From assembly GCA_947456915.1 (NCBI GenBank), contig CANGUQ010000109.1:1-10075 (forward strand): DNA of 10,075 nt, given 5' to 3'. Origin of the DNA: Betaproteobacteria bacterium (GTDB taxonomy: Bacteria; Pseudomonadota; Gammaproteobacteria; Burkholderiales; CAIKXV01). The position numbers and the translations under genes are program-made. Below are positions 1-7,101 of the stretch, in pieces. The notes below the pieces were generated by a model. That model was not told the DNA's origin and did no database searches. It saw nothing but the letters and a program-made list of their open reading frames with translations. Each line of letters starts with the position of its first letter. Within the stretch, counting starts at the first letter, position 1.

Positions 1-368
1 CGGTCGGCACTCGCGCCGATCGTGCCGGGCGCGTCCGCAGCCGCAACCTCGGGCGCCGGCAGCGCGGTCGCGGCGTCACCGCGCGCGAGTGCCGACAGCT
101 CGTCGCCGGTGGATCGCGCACTGCTTTCGAACTGGCTGAAGCCCGACTGCATCGTGGCAGCGGTGTCTTCCACCGTCTGCCTGAACTTGCGCAACTCGTC
201 GAGCTCGACCTCGCGATTGATGTCGGCCTTCACGTCGTTGACGTAGCGCTGCATCCTGCCGACCCACTCGCCGAGCGTGCGCGCAACCCTGGGCAGCCGC
301 TCGGGACCGAGCACGACCAGCGCGACCACCGCGATCACCATCATTTCGGAGAAACCGAGATCGAGCAT
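1..368 (-). CDS. tatB: Sec-independent translocase protein TatB (partial, C-terminus off the window)
   Basis: TatB works with TatC as the receptor for twin-arginine signal peptides in the inner membrane, then hands folded substrates to TatA. The reading frame runs from the ATG at 368-366 leftward to the window edge with no stop, giving 122 visible residues. The N-terminus MLDLGFSEMMVIAVVALVVL is the short transmembrane helix, with the conserved Glu8, followed by the hinge G21-P22-E23-R24-L25-P26 and an amphipathic helix to about residue 60. A charged helical stretch (about 45-90) and an Ala/Pro-rich low-complexity tail follow, as usual for TatB. The GPERLP hinge separates it from TatA, which has FGTKKL. 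It lies 183 bases downstream of tatA and tatC should follow off the left edge. The Shine-Dalgarno signal is weak. The family call is very secure; total length is unknown. Confidence 0.95.
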   Translation of the reverse strand, partial: MLDLGFSEMMVIAVVALVVLGPERLPRVARTLGEWVGRMQRYVNDVKADINREVELDELRKFRQTVEDTAATMQSGFSQFESSARSTGDELSALARGDAATALPAPEVAAADAPGTIGASAD

Positions 369-551
369 CGTCGGATCAGTTCACCGTGCGCGCGCATCGC
401 GGCGCGGAGGACGGGGTTCGAAGCACGCCGGGCCGCGCCTTGCCGCAGTCGTGCAGTTGCCGGGCTGCCGTCGTGCGAACCGACCGCATCGCCGCGCACG
501 TGCCGGCGTCGCCGCGGGCGCCGCCGGACTCGGGCTGGAACAGAGCGCGCC

Positions 552-788
552 TCAGACCTTGGTCTCGGTCTTGCTCTTGACCTCGCCCTCGATCGTCTGC
601 CCGTGGATCTGCTGCGTGGCAGAGGCGGTCGCGGCGCCCGCCTTGTCGTCTTCGGGCTTCATGCCTTCCTTGAAGCCCTTGATCGCGCTGCCCACGTCCT
701 TGCCGAGATTGCCGAGCTTCTTGGTGCCGAACACCAGCACGACGACCAGCAGGACGATCAACCAGTGCCAGATACTGAACGAACCCAT
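552..788 (-). CDS. tatA: Sec-independent translocase protein TatA
   Basis: TatA oligomerises in the inner membrane to form the passage for folded twin-arginine substrates. The protein is 78 residues, normal for the family. It begins MGSFSIWHWLIVLLVVVLVF, a single transmembrane helix at about residues 5-20, then the hinge F20-G21-T22-K23-K24-L25 and an amphipathic helix to about 43 (GKDVGSAIKGFKEGMK), ending in a polar disordered tail. The ATG at 788-786 is chosen because it gives the canonical MGSFSIWHW start and has AAGGAG eight bases upstream; an in-frame extension of 11 residues upstream adds nothing family-like. It follows hisE by 120 bases and precedes tatB by 183 bases, both long for this otherwise tight cluster. 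It may have its own promoter in the hisE-tatA gap, but none is convincing. Confidence 0.97.
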   Translation of the reverse strand: MGSFSIWHWLIVLLVVVLVFGTKKLGNLGKDVGSAIKGFKEGMKPEDDKAGAATASATQQIHGQTIEGEVKSKTETKV

Positions 789-796
789 TGTCGAAA

Positions 797-802
797 CTCC
801 TT
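797..802 (-). promoter_or_regulatory. Ribosome binding site of tatA
   Basis: On the minus strand this reads AAGGAG, eight bases before the tatA ATG. It is the strongest Shine-Dalgarno match in the window and settles the tatA start over the longer in-frame alternative. Confidence 0.85.
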
Positions 803-882
803 GTCGGCGTGTGTAGCGCACCGCCTGGCGCGCGCGCGGCAGCGCGTCTCGCCGCCTGCCCGGATTCTCGCAGCCCGACGTT

Positions 883-908
883 ACGGCCGGGGCATCGCCC
901 GGCGCCGT
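883..908 (-). other. GC-rich hairpin directly after the hisE stop
   Basis: Starting at the first base after the hisE TGA, the minus strand can fold into a stem: outer ACGG pairs with CCGT, a two-base internal bulge follows, then CC-GGGC pairs with GCCC-GG around a GAT loop with one bulged C. No run of T follows (next bases are AACGTCGGGC), so it does not look like a classical intrinsic terminator. It could stabilise the 3' end of the his message, pause polymerase, or be chance in a GC-rich genome. Confidence 0.35.
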
Positions 909-1232
909 TCATGCGCCACGCGAGCGCTTCTCGTCGTGCCCGGAGACCCCTTCGCGCCGCGCCAGTTCGGCGAGCACGTCGGCCGGCCGCAGCCCGTGGT
1001 GCGCGAGCAGCACCAGTGCGTGGAACCACAGATCCGCCATCTCCTTGACGAGGTGCAGTTTATCACCGTCCTTCGAGGCCATTAGCGTCTCCGCCGCCTC
1101 TTCGGCGACCTTCTTCAGGATCGCGTCCTGCCCCTTGTGCAGCAGACTGGACACGTACGAACTGTCAGGCGCCGCACTGCGCCGCGCCTCGATCGTGTCG
1201 GCCAGCCGGTCGAGAATGCCTGCTTCGGTCAT
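909..1232 (-). CDS. hisE: Phosphoribosyl-ATP pyrophosphatase HisE
   Basis: HisE hydrolyses phosphoribosyl-ATP to phosphoribosyl-AMP and pyrophosphate, the second step of histidine synthesis, in the cytoplasm. The protein has 107 residues, the usual size for a stand-alone HisE. It belongs to the all-alpha MazG-like fold: the metal-binding helix shows K40-K41-V42-A43-E44-E45-A46-A47-E48-T49, and a second acidic helix carries KEMADLWFHALVLL (about 63-76). The N-terminal part has the family pattern of a leading LADTIEARR helix and a SSYVSSLLHKGQDAILKK stretch. The start ATG at 1232-1230 is supported by GAGGAG seven bases upstream; the frame stays open upstream over the hisI end but that extension is unlike HisE. 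It is separate from HisI, from which it is 37 bases away, unlike the fused HisIE of enterobacteria. It is the last his gene here. Confidence 0.96.
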   Translation of the reverse strand: MTEAGILDRLADTIEARRSAAPDSSYVSSLLHKGQDAILKKVAEEAAETLMASKDGDKLHLVKEMADLWFHALVLLAHHGLRPADVLAELARREGVSGHDEKRSRGA

Positions 1233-1238
1233 TGCTGT

Positions 1239-1244
1239 CTCCTC
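1239..1244 (-). promoter_or_regulatory. Ribosome binding site of hisE
   Basis: The minus strand reads GAGGAG here, six bases before the ATG at 1232-1230. It fixes the hisE start although the open frame extends much further upstream. Confidence 0.8.
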
Positions 1245-1269
1245 GCGGTGCACTGTCGCGGCTGCGCAC

Positions 1270-1679
1270 TCAGCTGCGGCTGCCATAGATCTCGGCAGCC
1301 GGCTTGAGCACAGGATCGACCTCGACCCACCGGTCGCCGCCGGGACCGGCTTCGAGACGCCGGAAGAAGCAGCTTTCGCGCCCGGTGTGGCAGGCGATGC
1401 CGCCGTCCTGCGCGATCGCCAGCAGGATGACATCCTCGTCGCAATCGAGCCGGATCTCGTGCACCCGCTGCAGGTGCCCCGACTCCTCGCCCTTCTTCCA
1501 CAGGCGCGCGCGCGAGCGCGACCAGTAGTGCGCGAAACCGGTCTCGCGGGTCAGCGCGAGTGCCTGCCGGTTCATCCATGCCACCATCAGCAGACGCCCG
1601 CTGACCGCGTCCTGGGCGATCGCCGGCACCAGTCCTGCCGCATCGAAGGCGACCTCGTCGAGCCACGCCGCCGGGCCGG

Positions 1680-1683
<4 letters not shown>
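1270..1683 (-). CDS. hisI: Phosphoribosyl-AMP cyclohydrolase HisI
   Basis: HisI opens the adenine ring of phosphoribosyl-AMP to give the ProFAR intermediate, the third step of the pathway. The protein is 137 residues, typical of a stand-alone cyclohydrolase without a HisE domain. Diagnostic stretches are LLMVAWMNRQAL (31-42), ETGFAHYWSRSRARLWKKGEESGH split over 47-70, the acidic metal motif D80-C81-D82-E83-D84 and the cysteine motif A97-C98-H99-T100-G101 with S104-C105-F106-F107. The Asp triplet and the three Cys residues are the family's usual metal ligands. The ATG at 1683-1681 overlaps the hisF stop in an ATGA, which points to translational coupling and explains the lack of a clear Shine-Dalgarno site. 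hisE, the preceding enzymatic step, lies 37 bases downstream. Confidence 0.97.
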
Positions 1684-2468
<785 letters not shown>

Positions 2469-2481
2469 CGGCGCGGCAGTC

Positions 2482-3231
2482 TCAGGCGCCGGTGTTCGAC
2501 AGTGAATCGGCGAGCGCCTGCGCTTCGCGGAAGTCGATCGAACCTTCGTAGATCGCACGCCCGGTGATCGCCGCCGGAATGCCCTCGGCCTCCACCGCAC
2601 ACAGCGCGCGCACGTCGTCGAGTGCCGACAGCCCGCCGCTGGCGATCACCGGGATCGTCAGCTGTCGGGCGAGCCGCACCGTCGCCTCGACGTTGATGCC
2701 GCTCAGCATCCCGTCGCGGCCGATGTCGGTGTAGATCACCGCTTCCACGCCGTAGTCCTCGAACTTCTTCGCCAGGTCGCCGACCTCGTGGCCGGTCATC
2801 TTCGACCAGCCGTCGACGGCGACCTTGCCGTCCTTCGCGTCGAGCCCGACGATGATGTGCCCGGGAAAGGCGCCGCAGGCGTCGTGCAGGAACCCCGGCG
2901 TCTTCACCGCCGCGGTACCGATGATCACCCACGACACGCCGTCGTCCAGACAGCGCTCGATCGTGTCCAGATCGCGGATGCCGCCACCGAGCTGGATCGG
3001 GATCGCGTCGCCGATCTCCCTGACGATCTGCCTGATCGCCGTCTCGTTCCTGGGCTTGCCGGCGAAGGCCCCGTCCAGATCGACGACGTGCAGGCGCCGT
3101 GCGCCCTGCGCGAGCCAGCGCTTCGCCATCTCGCCGGGGCGGTCGGAGTAGACAGTGGCGCCGGCCATGTCGCCCTGGCGCAGCCGCACGCAGCCACCCT
3201 CCTTCAGATCGATTGCCGGAATCAGGAGCAT
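2482..3231 (-). CDS. hisA: ProFAR isomerase HisA
   Basis: HisA catalyses the Amadori rearrangement of ProFAR to PRFAR, the fourth step of the pathway. It is a (beta/alpha)8 barrel of 249 residues, as expected. It begins MLLIPAIDLKEGGCVRLRQG; the catalytic aspartates are D8 (PAIDL) and D131 (VGLDAKDG). Phosphate-binding segments are IQLGGGIRD (79-87) and VIASGGLS (195-202), and YTDIGRDGMLSG (167-178) is the conserved barrel strand. The ATG at 3231-3229 lies inside the last codons of hisH (10-base overlap), with GAGG in GGCGAGGCG a few bases upstream. An upstream ATG five bases earlier is in the hisH frame, not this one. HisA and HisF are ancient duplicates of each other and sit side by side here. 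Confidence 0.98.
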   Translation of the reverse strand: MLLIPAIDLKEGGCVRLRQGDMAGATVYSDRPGEMAKRWLAQGARRLHVVDLDGAFAGKPRNETAIRQIVREIGDAIPIQLGGGIRDLDTIERCLDDGVSWVIIGTAAVKTPGFLHDACGAFPGHIIVGLDAKDGKVAVDGWSKMTGHEVGDLAKKFEDYGVEAVIYTDIGRDGMLSGINVEATVRLARQLTIPVIASGGLSALDDVRALCAVEAEGIPAAITGRAIYEGSIDFREAQALADSLSNTGA

Positions 3232-3929
3232 CGCATCGCCTCGCCGGACACCGCAGCACGCTGGTCCGCCCCGGGGTTCACTCCCGCGCCGGATCGTCCA
3301 TCCCAGCTGACGAAGTTCGCAAGCAGCTGCAGGCCTGCCCGGTGGCTCTTTTCCGGGTGAAACTGTACGGCAAACAGGTTGCCGCGGGCAACCGCGCAGC
3401 AGAAGGCGAACGGGTAGTGGCTGCAGCCGACGACCAGCGACGGCTGCGCCGGCTGCGGAAAGTAGCTGTGCACGAAGTAGAAGCGCGTGCCGTCGGCGAT
3501 CCCGTTCCACAGCGGATGCGCCTCGCACTGCTGCACTTCGTTCCAGCCCATGTGCGGCACCTTGAGCCGCGCCCCGCTGCCGTCGACCATCGCCGCCTCG
3601 GGAAAGCGGATCACCGTGCCGGGCAGCACGGCGAGCCCGGGCGTGTCGCCTTCCTCGGAGCGCTCGAACAGCATCTGCAGGCCGATGCAGATGCCGAGGA
3701 ACGGCTTGGTTGCCGCCGCCTCCAGCAGCACCTCGCGCAGCCCGCGCGACTGCATCTCGCGCATGCAGTCGGGCATCGCCCCCTGCCCGGGGAACACCAC
3801 GCGCTGCGCGCGCTCGATCGTGCGCGGATCATCGGTCACGACGATCGACTGACCGGGGGCGACGTGCTCCAGCGCCTTCGCCACCGAGCGCAGATTGCCC
3901 ATTCCGTAGTCGACTACCGCGATGCTCAT
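3222..3929 (-). CDS. hisH: Imidazole glycerol phosphate synthase glutamine amidotransferase subunit HisH
   Basis: HisH hydrolyses glutamine and channels ammonia to HisF. It is a class I (triad) glutamine amidotransferase: the nucleophile is C81 in FLGICIGLQMLFE, and the His-Glu pair is H191 and E193 in VQFHPEKS. The N-terminal VVDYGMGNLRS (5-15) and FPGQGAMPD (46-54, oxyanion strand region) are typical HisH features, as are PHMGWN (125-130) and YFVHSYF (151-157). The protein is 235 residues, some 20-30 longer than the usual 200-215: after LLANFVSWD (202-210) there is a 25-residue Gly/Ala/Arg-rich tail that runs into the hisA start. The ATG at 3929-3927 has no good Shine-Dalgarno site. hisB lies 69 bases upstream; hisA overlaps by 10 bases, suggesting coupled translation. 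Confidence 0.97.
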   Translation of the reverse strand: MSIAVVDYGMGNLRSVAKALEHVAPGQSIVVTDDPRTIERAQRVVFPGQGAMPDCMREMQSRGLREVLLEAAATKPFLGICIGLQMLFERSEEGDTPGLAVLPGTVIRFPEAAMVDGSGARLKVPHMGWNEVQQCEAHPLWNGIADGTRFYFVHSYFPQPAQPSLVVGCSHYPFAFCCAVARGNLFAVQFHPEKSHRAGLQLLANFVSWDGRSGAGVNPGADQRAAVSGEAMRCS

Positions 3930-3980
3930 CGGATGCCCGTGTTGCGCCTGCTGCCGCCGCTGCGGCCGATCGTGGAGAGT

Positions 3981-3997
3981 GCGGCTGCCGGCGCCGC
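3981..3997 (-). other. Small hairpin directly after the hisB stop
   Basis: One base after the hisB TGA the minus strand reads GCGGC-GCCGGCA-GCCGC, a perfect 5-bp stem with a 7-base loop. No T-run follows. It lies at the top of the 69-base hisB-hisH gap. It may be chance given the base composition; no function is claimed. Confidence 0.25.
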
Positions 3998-3998
3998 T

Positions 3999-4586
3999 TC
4001 AGAGCGTGCCCTTGGTCGAGGGCACGCTGCCGTGCGCGCGCGGATCGATCTCCGCGGCGATGCGCAGCGCCCGGCCGAACGCCTTGAAGATCGTCTCGGC
4101 CTGGTGGTGGGCATTGCGCCCCTTCAGGTTGTCCACGTGCACCGTGGCCTGCGCATGGTTGACGAACCCCTGGAAGAATTCGTAGACCAGATCGGCATCG
4201 AACTCGCCGATGCGGGCGCGGGTGAACTCCACCTGCATCTCCAGCCCCGGCCGCCCGGACAGATCGATCACCACCCGCGACAGCGCCTCGTCGAGCGGCA
4301 CGTAGGCGTGGCCGTAACGGCGCAGCCCGCGCTTGTCACCGACAGCCTGGGCGAAGGCCTGCCCGAGCGTGATGCCCACGTCCTCGACCGTGTGGTGGGC
4401 GTCGATGTGCAGGTCGCCCACGGCCTTCAGTTCGAGGTCGAACAGACCGTGACGGGCGACCTGCTCGAGCATGTGATCGAGAAACGGCACGCCGGTGTCG
4501 ATCGAATAGCGGCCGCTGCCGTCCAGATCGAGCGTGACCTCGATCGCGGTTTCGCGGGTCTTGCGGCTTACGGTGGCGTTGCGCAT
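3999..4586 (-). CDS. hisB: Imidazoleglycerol-phosphate dehydratase HisB (single-function)
   Basis: HisB removes water from imidazole glycerol phosphate to give imidazole acetol phosphate. The protein has 195 residues, the length of the dehydratase alone; the N-terminal histidinol-phosphate phosphatase domain of enterobacterial HisB is absent, so that step must be encoded elsewhere. Mn-binding motifs are visible in order: PFLDHMLEQ (34-42, His38), DAHHTVEDVG (62-71, His64, His65, Glu68), RYGHAYVPLDEALSR (90-104), and NAHHQAETIFKA (158-169, His160, His161, Glu164). The C-terminus PSTKGTL (189-195) is the conserved phosphate-binding end. The ATG at 4586-4584 gives the canonical start. There is no clear Shine-Dalgarno site, and the 77-base gap to hisC is the largest inside the his cluster. 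An AT-richer patch just upstream is discussed as a possible internal promoter. Confidence 0.98.
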   Translation of the reverse strand: MRNATVSRKTRETAIEVTLDLDGSGRYSIDTGVPFLDHMLEQVARHGLFDLELKAVGDLHIDAHHTVEDVGITLGQAFAQAVGDKRGLRRYGHAYVPLDEALSRVVIDLSGRPGLEMQVEFTRARIGEFDADLVYEFFQGFVNHAQATVHVDNLKGRNAHHQAETIFKAFGRALRIAAEIDPRAHGSVPSTKGTL

Positions 4587-4594
4587 CGGTTGAG

Positions 4595-4600
4595 GTTATC
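4595..4600 (-). promoter_or_regulatory. Possible -10 box just upstream of hisB (weak)
   Basis: The minus strand reads GATAAC, preceded by TGC (an extended -10 pattern), within the only AT-richer patch of the hisC-hisB gap. It matches TATAAT at 4 of 6 positions. No recognisable -35 box lies 16-18 bases upstream. Transcription from it would begin within a few bases of the hisB ATG, giving an almost leaderless message, which would fit the missing ribosome binding site. This is an inference from weak sequence signals. Confidence 0.15.
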
Positions 4601-4663
4601 GCAATTCGTGTCTGGCGCACCGCCGTGCTCGCCGACGCAGCGGCTCGCCACGGCGCGCGCGAC

Positions 4664-5758
4664 TCAGGCGGCCAGCGCCGCCTGCAGTGCCGCGAGCAGG
4701 CGCACGTTCTCGCCCGGTGTACCTACCGTCGCGCGCAGGCAGCCGGCGAGCAGCCGATGCGCGCCGGAGACGTTCTTGATCAGCACGCCACGCTGGCGCA
4801 GCCCGTCGAACAGCTCGGCGGGACGGGCGACGCGCAGCAGCAGGAAGTTCGCCTCCGAGTCGAATACCTCGACTTCGGGTAGCGCGCGCAACGCGGCGGC
4901 GAGACGTTCGCGCTCGCCGCGCAGCGTGCTCGCCTGGGCGGCGAGGTCGGCGTAGCGCTCCAGCAGCCGGGTCGCGGCGAGCTGGGTGAGCACGTTGATG
5001 TTGTACGGCAGGCGCAGCTTGTCGATCTGCCCGAGCCACTGCGCCGCGCCCACGAGGAACCCCAGCCGCAGACCCGCCATGCCGAGCTTGGAGAAGGTGC
5101 GCATCACCAGCACGTTGGGCAGCGCAGCCGCCAGGTCGAGGAAGCTCGCGTCCCCGAATGCGTAGTACGCCTCGTCGATCACCAGCAGCCCCGGGGCGGC
5201 ACGCGCGATGCGCTCGACGTCGGCACGGGCGAACGCATTGCCGGTGGGATTGTTGGGCGTGGCGAGGAACATCAGCGCGGGGCGCTCGCGCTCGAGCATC
5301 GCCTCCACCGCCTCCACGTCGAGCGTGAAGTCCGCGCGCAGCGGGCAGGACACGTAGCGCAGCCCGGTGAAGGTGGCGATCATGCGAAACATCACGAACG
5401 TCGGATCGATCGAGGCGATCGCGGCGCCAGGCCGCGCCACCGCCAGCGCGAGCAGCTGGATGATCTCGTCCGACCCGTTGCCGAGCAGGATGTCGCAGTT
5501 CGCCGGCACCGCCAGCGCGGCGCGGATCGCCGCCTTCAGGGCGCGCGCATCGGGCGCCGGATAGCGATTGATCGCCGCGCCGGCGGCGAGTGCGCCGATC
5601 TCCGCAGCGAGGTCGCCCGGCAGCGGATACGGGTTCTCCATCGCGTCGAGCTTGACCAGCCCCGTGGCGTCGGCCACGTGATACGGGGCGAGCGCGAGTA
5701 CGTCCTCGCGCAGCAGCGACTGCGGCGTGGCCGGCCATCCCGGGCGCGCGGCGCTCAT
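4664..5758 (-). CDS. hisC: Histidinol-phosphate aminotransferase HisC
   Basis: HisC transfers an amino group from glutamate to imidazole acetol phosphate, giving histidinol phosphate. It is a PLP-dependent fold-type I aminotransferase of 364 residues, the normal size. Visible features: KLDAMENPYPLP (36-47) near the N-terminus, LLGNGSDEII (91-100) contacting the cofactor phosphate, ATPNNPTGN (166-174), VIDEAYYAF (193-201, Asp195 to the pyridine nitrogen), and the Schiff-base lysine K224 in RTFSKLGMAGLRLGF. The C-terminal domain keeps FLLLRV and a VSGAHRLLAGCLRATVG segment with the carboxylate-binding Arg. The ATG at 5758-5756 overlaps the hisD stop in an ATGA and has GAGG eight bases upstream. 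Position in the his cluster favours the histidine role over other paralogous transaminases. Confidence 0.97.
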   Translation of the reverse strand: MSAARPGWPATPQSLLREDVLALAPYHVADATGLVKLDAMENPYPLPGDLAAEIGALAAGAAINRYPAPDARALKAAIRAALAVPANCDILLGNGSDEIIQLLALAVARPGAAIASIDPTFVMFRMIATFTGLRYVSCPLRADFTLDVEAVEAMLERERPALMFLATPNNPTGNAFARADVERIARAAPGLLVIDEAYYAFGDASFLDLAAALPNVLVMRTFSKLGMAGLRLGFLVGAAQWLGQIDKLRLPYNINVLTQLAATRLLERYADLAAQASTLRGERERLAAALRALPEVEVFDSEANFLLLRVARPAELFDGLRQRGVLIKNVSGAHRLLAGCLRATVGTPGENVRLLAALQAALAA

Positions 5759-7101
5759 GTGCGTGACCTCGTGCGCACCGGGCGCAGGCGCAGTTCGGCG
5801 GCGCGCGCGTGCGCCTCCAGCCCCTCGGCGCGGGCGAGCACGCTCGCCACCTCGCCGAGCGCCTGCGCGCCGGCCCGGCTCACCTCGATCAGGCTGGTGC
5901 GCTTCTGGAAGTCGTAGACACCCAGCGGCGAGGAAAAGCGCGCGGTGCGCGCCGTGGGCAGCACGTGATTCGATCCGGCGCAGTAATCGCCCAGCGTCTC
6001 CGACGTGTAGTGGCCGCAGAAGATCGCCCCCGCGTGACGGATCCGCGCGACGAGGGCCTGGGGGTCGCGCACGGCGAGTTCGAGGTGCTCGGGAGCGATG
6101 CGATCGGCGATCGCGCACGCCTCGGCGAGGCTGCGCACGCGAATGAGCGCGCCACGCCCGGCGAGCGACCGGGCGATCACCTCGCGCCGCGCCATGCCCG
6201 GCAGCAGCCGCGCGATCGACGCGCGCACCGAGTCGATCAGCCGCGCGCTCGGGCTGAGCAGGATCGACTGCGCGAGTTCGTCGTGTTCGGCCTGCGAGAA
6301 CAGGTCCATCGCCACCCAGTCCGGGTCGGCCGAATCGTCGGCGATCACCAGGATCTCCGACGGTCCGGCGATCATGTCGATGCCCACGGTACCGAATACC
6401 CGCCGCTTCGCGGCTGCCACCCACGCGTTGCCCGGGCCGGTGATCTTGTCCACCGCCGGTACCGTCTGCGTGCCATAGGCGAGCGCGGCGATCGCCTGCG
6501 CGCCGCCGATGGTGAACACGCGGTCCACGCCGGCGAGCTTTGCCGCGGCCAGTACCAGCGCGTTGCGCTCGCCGCCGGGCGTGGGTACCGCCATGACCAG
6601 TTCGCGCACGCCCGCCACCCGCGCCGGCACCGCGTTCATCAGCAGCGACGACGGGTACGCCGCCTTGCCGCCGGGCACGTACAGCCCGGCGCGGTCGATC
6701 GGCCGCACCAGCTGCCCGAGGCGCGAGCCGTGCTCATCGCGAAACGACCACGATTGTGCAAGCTGCCGCTCGTGGTAGTCGCGGATGCGCGAGTGCGCGC
6801 TCTGCAGCGCCCGGCGCTCGATCGCGCCGAGCCCGCGCCACGCCGCGGCGAGGGTCGTCCGGTCGATTTCGAGCGCACTCGCGCGGCGTACCGGCAGACG
6901 GTCGAACCGGCGCGTGTACGCGAGCAGCGCAGCGTCGCCGCCGCGGCGCACCTCGTCGACGATCTTCGCCGCGGCCGCCTCGACGGTGGCATCGAGCGAT
7001 GCATCGAATGCGGTGAGTCGCGCGAGCGCCCGGTCGAAGCCGCGGCTGCGGCTGTCCATCAGCCGCAGCCTGGGCGTGCGCACGCGGCCGGCCTCAGCCA
7101 C
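5755..7101 (-). CDS. hisD: Histidinol dehydrogenase HisD
   Basis: HisD oxidises histidinol twice with NAD to histidine, the last two steps of the pathway; it is a zinc homodimer. The protein has 448 residues. Zinc-site residues are Q270 and H273 (in FSQAEHDE), D372 (ETLGDY) and H431 (GLEAHARAA); the catalytic pair is E338-H339 in APEHLEL. Other hallmarks are GLYVPGGKAAYPSSLLMNAVPA within 139-160, DKITGPGNAWVAAAKR around 218-233 and IDMIAGPSEILV around 241-252. The start is a GTG at 7101-7099, chosen because GGAGG lies five bases upstream and because the family motif RLxDSRxxxFD is only complete with residues before the internal Met15. It overlaps hisG by 8 bases and hisC by 4, so the three genes are probably translated as a coupled set. 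Confidence 0.97.
   Translation of the reverse strand: MAEAGRVRTPRLRLMDSRSRGFDRALARLTAFDASLDATVEAAAAKIVDEVRRGGDAALLAYTRRFDRLPVRRASALEIDRTTLAAAWRGLGAIERRALQSAHSRIRDYHERQLAQSWSFRDEHGSRLGQLVRPIDRAGLYVPGGKAAYPSSLLMNAVPARVAGVRELVMAVPTPGGERNALVLAAAKLAGVDRVFTIGGAQAIAALAYGTQTVPAVDKITGPGNAWVAAAKRRVFGTVGIDMIAGPSEILVIADDSADPDWVAMDLFSQAEHDELAQSILLSPSARLIDSVRASIARLLPGMARREVIARSLAGRGALIRVRSLAEACAIADRIAPEHLELAVRDPQALVARIRHAGAIFCGHYTSETLGDYCAGSNHVLPTARTARFSSPLGVYDFQKRTSLIEVSRAGAQALGEVASVLARAEGLEAHARAAELRLRPVRTRSRT

Noticed and set aside
376..1029. Minus-strand open frame of 217 codons spanning the tatA-tatB spacer, tatA and part of hisE
   Set aside because: It overlaps tatA and hisE out of frame, is Arg/Ala-rich, and has no supporting ribosome binding site; the spacer part alone is not gene-like.
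3099..4955. Long plus-strand open frame (618 codons) across hisA, hisH, hisB and hisC
   Set aside because: It is antisense to four genes with intact catalytic motifs, its translation is Arg/Ala/His-rich with no recognisable domain, and such frames are common opposite GC-rich genes.
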